Part shown: positions 7,802 to 13,014 of the stretch, one piece after another
Layout of the letters: each line of letters opens with the position of its first letter
Position numbering within the stretch: the first letter of the stretch is position 1
Origin: Desulfobacteraceae bacterium
Lineage (GTDB): Bacteria; Desulfobacterota; Desulfobacteria; Desulfobacterales; Desulfosalsimonadaceae
Direction: 5' to 3'
DNA: 13,777 bases
Assembly (NCBI GenBank): GCA_024636355.1
Contig: JAGXHH010000049.1
Location: 1 to 13,777, forward strand
Translations under genes and position numbers: made by a program
The notes under the pieces: generated by a model
Told to the model about the DNA's origin: nothing
The model's database searches: none
The model's input: the letters and a program-made list of their open reading frames with translations, nothing else

Positions 7802-9271
7802 ATGTCCCTGACCACCCTGATCAAAGCCATTCAGGACATCATGCGCAAGGATGTCGGCGTCGATGGAGACGCCCAGCGCATCAGCCAGATGGTCTGGCTG
7901 ATTTTCCTGAAGATCTTCGACGACAAGGAGCAGGAGTGGCAGCTCACCATGTCGGGCTATAAATCGCCGCTGCCTATCCGTTTCCGCTGGTCGAATTGGG
8001 CAAAGAACCCGGAAGGTGAAACAGGGGAAGACCTTATTACTTTCATCAATAATGAGTTGTTCCCGGCCTTGAAGAAACTGGCAACCACCGCCGGGGTTTC
8101 TCCGCACGGCAAGGTGATCGGCTCGGTGTTTGAGGATGCCTACAACTACATGAAATCGGGCCATCTTCTGCGTCAGGTGATAAACACCATCGAGATGGAA
8201 GTCGATTTCAACAAATCCGGCGACCGCCACCTGTTCAACGACATCTACGAAAAGATCCTCTCTGACCTGCAATCGGCCGGTAACGCGGGCGAGTACTACA
8301 CTCCCCGCGCCGTCACCCGGTTTATGGTTGACATACTCGACCCCCAGCTCGGACAAACCATCCTCGACCCGGCCTGCGGCACCGGCGGCTTTCTCACCTG
8401 CGCTATCGAGCACCTGAACAAACAGGTCAAAACCGCCGACGACAGCAAGCGCCTGCAGGAGACCATACACGGCGTGGAGAAGAAACCCCTGCCGCACATG
8501 CTGGCCATAACCAACATGATGCTGCACGGTATCGACGTGCCCACCAACGTCCGCCATGAAAACAGGTTGGGAAGACGCCCCTTGAAAGATTATGGCCCGA
8601 GAGACCGCGTGGATATGATCATCACCAACCCGCCTTTCGGCGGCATGGAAGAAGACGGCATCGAATCCAACTTCCTGAAAAAATATCAGACTCGAGAGAC
8701 TGCCGATCTCTTTATGGCGCTGATCATGCACCTGCTCAAGCACGACACCGGCAAGGCCGCCGTGGTGCTGCCCGACGGCTTTCTGTTCGGCGAAGGTGTC
8801 AAGACCACCCTCAAGCGCGAGCTGCTGGAAGAGTTCAACCTGCACACCATCGTGCGGCTGCCCAAGGGGGTGTTTGCCCCCTACACCAGTATCGCCACCA
8901 ACATCCTTTTTTTCGAGAAAGGCGGGCCTACGAAAGATGTCTGGTTCTTCGCGCATCCTTATCCGGAAGGCTACAAGTCCTATTCCCGCTCCAAGCCCCT
9001 GACCATCGCCGAATTCGATCTCGAAAAGGCCTGGTGGGGCGGAGCCGAGCACAAAGGCCGCAAGACCACCGCGCAGGCCTGGAAGGTCTCGGCCGGGATG
9101 CTTGCCGAGCGCAACTACAACCTGGACTGCAAGAATCCCCACGAGGTGGAGGTCAACCACCGCGATCCGGATGAGTTGATTGCCGAATACCGGCAGATCG
9201 TCCACCAGCTCGAAGCGGCGCAACAGGCATTGAAAACTGAATTGATGGCATGCCTGGGGGATAAAGCATGA
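7802..9271 (+). CDS. hsdM: Type I DNA methyltransferase subunit HsdM (N6-adenine)
   Basis: A 489-residue HsdM. The N-terminal helical HsdM_N domain (about 1-145) contains 'VWLIFLKIFDDKEQEW'. The methyltransferase domain follows: EYYTPR at 164-169, AdoMet-binding motif I DPACGTGGF at 189-197 and catalytic motif IV NPPFGG at 276-281. All are intact, consistent with N6-adenine methylation. Two copies pair with one HsdS to form the modification enzyme, and the same complex carries HsdR for cleavage. The start at ATG 7802 is chosen for the AGGAAA site just upstream; a GTG at 7769 is in frame but lies within the repeat arm and has no ribosome site. The TGA (9269-9271) overlaps the ATG of the next gene as ATGA, so the YhcG-like nuclease is coupled to it. 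Confidence 0.96.
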   Translation: MSLTTLIKAIQDIMRKDVGVDGDAQRISQMVWLIFLKIFDDKEQEWQLTMSGYKSPLPIRFRWSNWAKNPEGETGEDLITFINNELFPALKKLATTAGVSPHGKVIGSVFEDAYNYMKSGHLLRQVINTIEMEVDFNKSGDRHLFNDIYEKILSDLQSAGNAGEYYTPRAVTRFMVDILDPQLGQTILDPACGTGGFLTCAIEHLNKQVKTADDSKRLQETIHGVEKKPLPHMLAITNMMLHGIDVPTNVRHENRLGRRPLKDYGPRDRVDMIITNPPFGGMEEDGIESNFLKKYQTRETADLFMALIMHLLKHDTGKAAVVLPDGFLFGEGVKTTLKRELLEEFNLHTIVRLPKGVFAPYTSIATNILFFEKGGPTKDVWFFAHPYPEGYKSYSRSKPLTIAEFDLEKAWWGGAEHKGRKTTAQAWKVSAGMLAERNYNLDCKNPHEVEVNHRDPDELIAEYRQIVHQLEAAQQALKTELMACLGDKA

Positions 9272-10362
9272 GTGAAGATCATCGACAGTCAAGAGGGCGA
9301 AAAAAGCCGCAGGCCTCATTCCCGGTGGCCGGAAGCAAACAAGATTTACCGATGGATTACCAATCCACCCTGACCGACCTGAAACAGCTAATAGCTAACG
9401 AGCGACTACATGTAACGCTCTCCGCCAACGCGGCAATGGTCCTGCTCTATTGGGATATCGGACAAACCATTCTTGATCGGCAGGATCAACAGGGCTGGGG
9501 AGCCAAAATCATTGATCGGCTCTCCGAAGACCTGAAAGAAGCCTTTCCGGAAATGAACGGCTTTTCTCCGCGAAACCTGAAATATATGCGCAAATTAGCC
9601 AGTGAATGGCCCGACCGAGAAATAGTGCAACGCACCGTTGCACAAATTCCATGGCGCAGCAATCTGGCTCTGTTGGATAAACTCACCGACAGCGACACCC
9701 GCCTATGGTATGCCGAAAAGACTATTGAGAATGGATGGTCAAAAGACATTCTCGCCATGCAGATCGAAAGTTGCCTGCATGAACGCCAGGGCAAGGCCGC
9801 CAACAATTTTGCCCTCACGATGCCGCCGCAGGATTCGGATATGGCCGCGCAAATCTTCAAAGACCCCTACCTGTTTGATTTTCTCGGCACTGCCGACACC
9901 CGCAAGGAACGCGAGGTCGAACAGTCGCTGGTCAATCATATTCAGAAATTTCTTCTTGAGCTCGGAACCGGGTTTGCTTTTGTCGGTCGTCAGATTCTGC
10001 TGGAAGTCGGCAATCAGGATTTCCGGTTGGACCTGCTTTTCTACCACCTCAAGCTGCGCTGCTATGTGGTGATCGAACTTAAGGCCGTCCCTTTTGATCC
10101 CGGATTTACCGGCACGCTGAACCTCTATCTTTCCGCCGTCGACGACCTTTTGCGCCATCCCGACGACAAACCCACCATCGGCCTGCTGCTCTGCAAAAGC
10201 AAAAACGATCTGGTTGTGGAATACGCCCTCGATGGATATCGACGTCCCATGGGCGTTGCCCAATGGGAAAGTCAGCTCACCCGAAGCCTCCCGGAGGACC
10301 TCAAAGGCTCCCTGCCGACAATTGAAGAGATCGAGAAGGAACTGGAGGGCGATGATGAGTAA
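9268..10362 (+). CDS. DUF1016 / YhcG-like PD-(D/E)xK nuclease
   Basis: A 364-residue YhcG-type protein. The N-terminal DUF1016 helical domain (about 30-185) has 'LLYWDIGQTIL' and 'GFSPRNLKYMRKLASEW'. The C-terminal nuclease fold (about 200-355) has 'DPYLFDFLG', Asp255 in FRLDLLFYH and Glu270-x-Lys272 in VVIELKA, the expected metal-binding triad, then 'GLLLCKSKNDLVVEYAL'. The family is a predicted nuclease, about 350-375 residues long, often found next to type I restriction genes; its biological role is not settled. The ATG at 9268 overlaps hsdM's stop (ATGA) and has GGGGGA upstream. A later ATG at 9352, closer to where the domain begins, lacks a good site, so residues 1-28 may be an unconserved extension. 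It is enclosed between hsdM and hsdS, with its last eight bases overlapping hsdS, which suggests a function on or with the M-S complex. Confidence 0.9.
   Translation: MSEDHRQSRGRKKPQASFPVAGSKQDLPMDYQSTLTDLKQLIANERLHVTLSANAAMVLLYWDIGQTILDRQDQQGWGAKIIDRLSEDLKEAFPEMNGFSPRNLKYMRKLASEWPDREIVQRTVAQIPWRSNLALLDKLTDSDTRLWYAEKTIENGWSKDILAMQIESCLHERQGKAANNFALTMPPQDSDMAAQIFKDPYLFDFLGTADTRKEREVEQSLVNHIQKFLLELGTGFAFVGRQILLEVGNQDFRLDLLFYHLKLRCYVVIELKAVPFDPGFTGTLNLYLSAVDDLLRHPDDKPTIGLLLCKSKNDLVVEYALDGYRRPMGVAQWESQLTRSLPEDLKGSLPTIEEIEKELEGDDE
10344..10349 (+). promoter_or_regulatory. Ribosome binding site choosing the hsdS start at 10355
   Basis: GGAGGG lies five bases before ATG 10355 (and two before ATG 10352), inside the end of the DUF1016 gene. 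It is the only strong site near hsdS. The alternative GTG at 10511, where homology to HsdS begins, has only pyrimidine-rich repeat sequence upstream. The choice means the repeat arms downstream are translated. Confidence 0.65.
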
Positions 10363-12214
10363 CGGGCAGGTCTCACACGAAGACACGAAGGCACGAAGAA
10401 AAGAATTGGCCTCACGCGAAGCCGCGAAGGCGCGAAGGGGTGAAAATATTCGTCATGACCACGCAGAGTGGGATCCAGGTTCGCCCTCCTTCGTGCCTTC
10501 GTGTCTTCGTGTGAATGAACTGCTGGAACAGCACTTCGATACCGCCTTTGCAGCGCCTGAAGGCATCGCCAGGCTGCGCGAGTTGATCTTGACGCTGGCC
10601 ATGCAGGGCAAGCTGGTGGCGCAGGACCCGAATGATCCGCCCGCCAGCGAACTGCTGAAGGAGATCGAGGCCGAGAAACAGCGGTTGGTGGAGGCGGGTA
10701 TTTTCAGAAACAACGACGACAAATTATCAAATGGAAGTATCTGTCCGTTTGAACTTCCCCAAGGGTGGGAATGGGCAACGGTTCAGCAACTCGGTTTTGT
10801 GTTGGGTGGAAAACGACTACCAAAAGGCCATCCCTACTCTGAAACCCCAACAAACTTCAGATACTTGACTGTCACCAACATGAAGAATGCAACAATCATC
10901 GACAATGACGTTAAGTACATCACTCATGAAACGCACGAGGAGATAAAGAAATACGTTATTTCGAGGGCTGACATTTATATTACTATCGCTGGGACTATAG
11001 GCGCCGTTGGAATTATTCCTGAACACTGCGATGGCATGAATTTGACCGAAAATGCTTCCAGACTCGTTTTCTTTGGTTGTGACAAATTATTCTTAGTGCA
11101 CTTACTAAATTCTGGAATAGTCCAAGACCAATTCGCTGTTTTAACTAACAAAATGGCGCAGCCGAAACTATCGCTTAGAAGCATTTTAAGCACAGGCGTT
11201 CCCGTCCCCCCCCTCGCCGAACAACACCGCATTGTCGCCCGCATCGACCAATTGATGTCCCGTTGTGATGCGCTGGAAAAGCTGCGCAAGGAGCGGGAGG
11301 AGAAGCGGCTGGCCGTTCACGCCGCCGCCATCAAACAACTGCTCGACGCGCCGGACGGCTTGGCCTGGGATTTCATCCAACAGCACTTCGGCGAACTCTA
11401 CAACGTCAAGGAAAACGTCGCCGAACTGCGTAAGGCCATCCTCCAGCTCGCCGTCATGGGCCGCCTCGTTCCCCAAAACCCCAACGACCCGCCAGCCAGC
11501 AAGCTACTGAAAGAGATCGAAGTCGAAAAACAGCGGCTGCTTAAAGAAGGCAAAATCAAAAAGCCCAAACCCCTGCCGCCCATCAAGCCGGAGGAAGTGC
11601 CCTCCGAACTGCCGCGGGGGTGGGAGTGGGTGCGATTGGGTGATATATCACTTTCAAGCGATTCCGGGTGGAGTCCGCAATGCTTGCCTGAAGCACGTTC
11701 GCAGAGTCAATGGGGGGTGTTGAAGGTGAGTGCCGTGTCTTGGGGTAAATTCAACCCCGATGAAAATAAAGCATTACCTCCCGACAAAGCTCCGCGCCCC
11801 GAATGTGAGGTAAAGGCTGGGGACTTCCTGCTTTCACGAGCCAATACGGATGATCTTGTAGCAAGGAGCGTTATCGTAGAAGAAACGCCAGAAATGCTAA
11901 TGATGAGCGATAAAATCGTTCGTTTTCAGCTGTCACCACATATCAGCAAGCACTATGTGAATGTAGTTAATGGCGTGGATTTTTCTCGAACCTATTACAT
12001 CTCGAATGCTTCGGGAACAAGCAGCTCGATGAAAAATGTAAGCCGAAAGGTAATGTCAGAGCTTCCGGTTCCACTTCCGCCAATTAATGAACAACACCGC
12101 ATCGTCGCCCGCATCGACCAGTTGATGACCCTGTGCGATTCGCTGGATCAACAGATCAACGCCGCCAGCGGCAAACAGAACGAGCTGCTCAACTCCGTGA
12201 TGGCGGGGGTATAG
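10355..12214 (+). CDS. hsdS: Type I specificity subunit HsdS with two target-recognition domains and a repeat-derived N-terminus
   Basis: A 619-residue specificity subunit that sets which DNA sequence HsdM methylates and HsdR restricts. Residues 53-115 are the first conserved region; TRD1 spans about 132-285 (from FELPQGWEW); the central conserved helix (about 286-415) repeats EQHRIVARIDQLM and PNDPPAS-KLLKEIE; TRD2 spans about 417-576 (from SELPRGWEW); the end carries a second EQHRIVARIDQLM. The two unrelated TRDs imply a bipartite target. Both TRD regions (about 10720-11200 and 11640-12090) are visibly richer in A+T than the flanks, as expected for exchangeable TRDs. Residues 1-52 are unlike HsdS and are encoded by an inverted repeat; without them the protein would be 567 residues, near the usual EcoEI length. 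The start ATG 10355 follows GGAGGG and overlaps the DUF1016 stop by eight bases. A run of eight C (11206-11213) follows TRD1. The target sequence cannot be predicted from here. Confidence 0.93.
   Translation: MSNGQVSHEDTKARRKELASREAAKARRGENIRHDHAEWDPGSPSFVPSCLRVNELLEQHFDTAFAAPEGIARLRELILTLAMQGKLVAQDPNDPPASELLKEIEAEKQRLVEAGIFRNNDDKLSNGSICPFELPQGWEWATVQQLGFVLGGKRLPKGHPYSETPTNFRYLTVTNMKNATIIDNDVKYITHETHEEIKKYVISRADIYITIAGTIGAVGIIPEHCDGMNLTENASRLVFFGCDKLFLVHLLNSGIVQDQFAVLTNKMAQPKLSLRSILSTGVPVPPLAEQHRIVARIDQLMSRCDALEKLRKEREEKRLAVHAAAIKQLLDAPDGLAWDFIQQHFGELYNVKENVAELRKAILQLAVMGRLVPQNPNDPPASKLLKEIEVEKQRLLKEGKIKKPKPLPPIKPEEVPSELPRGWEWVRLGDISLSSDSGWSPQCLPEARSQSQWGVLKVSAVSWGKFNPDENKALPPDKAPRPECEVKAGDFLLSRANTDDLVARSVIVEETPEMLMMSDKIVRFQLSPHISKHYVNVVNGVDFSRTYYISNASGTSSSMKNVSRKVMSELPVPLPPINEQHRIVARIDQLMTLCDSLDQQINAASGKQNELLNSVMAGV
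10373..10514 (+). repeat. Perfect 26-bp inverted repeat of the CACGAAGG unit, inside hsdS
   Basis: Bases 10373-10398 (three units CACGAAGA/G) are an exact reverse complement of 10489-10514 (three CCTTCGTG/TCTTCGTG units), separated by 90 bases. Between them a variant array, CGCGAAGC-CGCGAAGG-CGCGAAGG, occupies 10415-10438. The whole element has no stop in the hsdS frame and encodes an Arg/Lys-rich stretch including HEDTKARR and FVPSCLRVN. The right arm ends over GTG 10511, where HsdS homology begins. It is the same family as the element at 7676-7782. Confidence 0.92.
11206..11213 (+). repeat. Run of eight C in hsdS
   Basis: An uninterrupted C8 tract encodes part of the V-P-V-P-P-L segment that joins TRD1 to the central conserved helix. 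Loss or gain of one base would shift the frame just after TRD1. Confidence 0.9.
11219..11257 (+). repeat. hsdS conserved-region repeat, copy 1
   Basis: Thirty-nine bases encoding EQHRIVARIDQLM, matched at 37 of 39 positions by 12089-12127. A second, more diverged pair encodes PNDPPAS...EKQRL in the first and central conserved regions. Such repeats give HsdS its pseudo-symmetry and are natural sites for TRD exchange. Confidence 0.9.
12089..12127 (+). repeat. hsdS conserved-region repeat, copy 2
   Basis: This is the partner of 11219-11257, differing at two third-codon positions and encoding the same 13 residues after TRD2. Confidence 0.9.
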
Positions 12215-12241
12215 ACGATGAAGCGAACCCTCTCAACCGTC

Positions 12242-12320
12242 ATGCCCGCGCAGGCGGGCATACAGAATCAAAACCACTGGGTTCCCGCTCCCCGTCTGCA
12301 CGGGGACAGGCATGCGGGAA
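12242..12320 (+). repeat. Composite palindromic intergenic repeat (double hairpin)
   Basis: The first hairpin is ATGCCCGC (12242-12249), loop GCAG, GCGGGCAT (12254-12261), with an 8-bp perfect stem. The second is nested: outer TTCCCGC (12282-12288) with GCGGGAA (12314-12320), inner TCCCCGT (12289-12295) with ACGGGGA (12300-12306), loop CTGC. It looks like the dispersed GTCATNCCCGC...GCGGGAAT class of MITE/REP-like elements. No U-run follows, so it is not a standard intrinsic terminator, though it may act on the transcript between hsdS and the next gene. Confidence 0.75.
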
Positions 12321-12337
12321 TGCCAGGTTTGGTTTTC

Positions 12338-12361
12338 CTTCGTGGCTTCATGACTTCATGT
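12338..12361 (+). repeat. Degenerate 8-base array, right arm only
   Basis: Three head-to-tail units, CTTCGTGG, CTTCATGA and CTTCATGT, match the right arms at 7757-7780 and 10488-10511. No left arm was found nearby. It ends 11 bases before the TTG start of the next gene, and its TGTGAGG end supplies that gene's likely ribosome site (GAGG, 12362-12365). Confidence 0.7.
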
Positions 12362-12372
12362 GAGGCAAAGCC

Positions 12373-13014
12373 TTGTCCGATCTGATTCCCAAACATGGCG
12401 GTTACCGTAAACTGAAGAGCTTCCAGATGGCGCAACTGGTCTATGACATAACCGTGCGCTTCTGCGATCGTTACGTGGATCGTTTCAGCCTGACAAAGGA
12501 CCAGATGGTGCAGGCGGCGCGGAGCGGGGTGCAGAACATCGCCGAAGGCTCGCAGGCCTCGGCGACATCGAAAAAGACCGAACTCAAGCTCACCCAGGTG
12601 GCCCGCGCCAGCCTGGAGGAGTTGAAGCTCGACTACGAGGATTTTCTGCGCCAGCGGGGGCTTACACAGTGGGTGCGGGAAAACCCGCTCCGGCAGGCGC
12701 TGATCGACCGGCGGTGTCAAACCGCCGACGAAGTGGCGGCCTGGGTTTTGGGGGTGGCGAAAAAAAGTGGACGATGTGGACAGAATGGACAGCTTGGACA
12801 AAATGCTGAAATGTCCACCGAGTCCACAACGTCCACGCTGTCCACCAAGACTTACCCAGCGCTTTCGGCCAATGCCGCCTTGGTGCTGCTGGCGGTGGCC
12901 TGTTCGCTCCTCGACCGCCAGGTCGAACGCCTGGCTCAGGATTTTGAAAACGAGGGCGGTTTCACCGAACGGTTGTACAAGGTGCGTACCGCCAAGCGGA
13001 GGAACCAGCCATGA
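12373..13014 (+). CDS. Four-helix-bundle protein with C-terminal suffix domain
   Basis: A 213-residue protein. Residues 10-128 are a four-helix bundle of the 23S-rRNA-intervening-sequence/S23 family, marked by QAARSGVQNIAEGS (47-60) followed by SKKTELKLTQVARASLEEL split over the next helix. Residues 161-206 form the separate 'suffix' segment (YPALSANAALVLL...LLDRQVERLAQDF...GGFTERLY) found in a subset of these proteins. Residues 132-159 between them are low-complexity Gly/Gln then Ser/Thr and are encoded by a palindromic 9-base repeat. The biochemical function is unknown; bundle relatives are compact oligomers. The start is TTG 12373 (MSDLIPKHGGYRKLKS, as in relatives I recall), with GAGG eight bases upstream; no ATG fits. 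The stop overlaps the Fic gene as ATGA, so the two are co-translated. By association it belongs to the restriction locus, but no activity can be assigned. Confidence 0.85.
   Translation: MSDLIPKHGGYRKLKSFQMAQLVYDITVRFCDRYVDRFSLTKDQMVQAARSGVQNIAEGSQASATSKKTELKLTQVARASLEELKLDYEDFLRQRGLTQWVRENPLRQALIDRRCQTADEVAAWVLGVAKKSGRCGQNGQLGQNAEMSTESTTSTLSTKTYPALSANAALVLLAVACSLLDRQVERLAQDFENEGGFTERLYKVRTAKRRNQP
12768..12848 (+). repeat. Inverted 4+4 array of a 9-base TGGACnnnn unit inside a gene
   Basis: Four direct units (TGGACGATG, TGGACAGAA, TGGACAGCT, TGGACAAAA; 12768-12803) are followed, after nine bases, by four inverted units (GTCCACCGA, GTCCACAAC, GTCCACGCT, GTCCACCAA; 12813-12848). The GGAC cores can pair in register to form a long imperfect hairpin. 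The nine-base period keeps frame, giving Gly-Gln-type then Ser-Thr-type residues 132-159 of the host protein. A run of seven A (12760-12766) lies just before it. Confidence 0.9.

Noticed and set aside
7676..9319. Long open frame on the minus strand opposite hsdM (547 codons)
   Set aside because: Same reason: hsdM motifs on the + strand are intact and the antisense product resembles nothing.
10214..10354. Extending hsdS upstream to GTG 10214
   Set aside because: This would overlap the conserved end of the DUF1016 gene by almost 150 bases with no ribosome site; ATG 10355 has GGAGGG.
12242..12320. Intrinsic terminator after hsdS
   Set aside because: The stems are strong, but no T-run follows either hairpin; a dispersed repeat is the better reading.
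12760..12766. A7 as a programmed frameshift site in the bundle gene, followed by a hairpin
   Set aside because: The codon phase (AAA AAA A) does not match the X XXY YYZ pattern, and the suffix domain is already in the zero frame, so no shift is needed.
12768..12848. CRISPR-like array
   Set aside because: Units are 9 bases with no spacers, half are inverted and they lie inside a gene. No cas genes are present.
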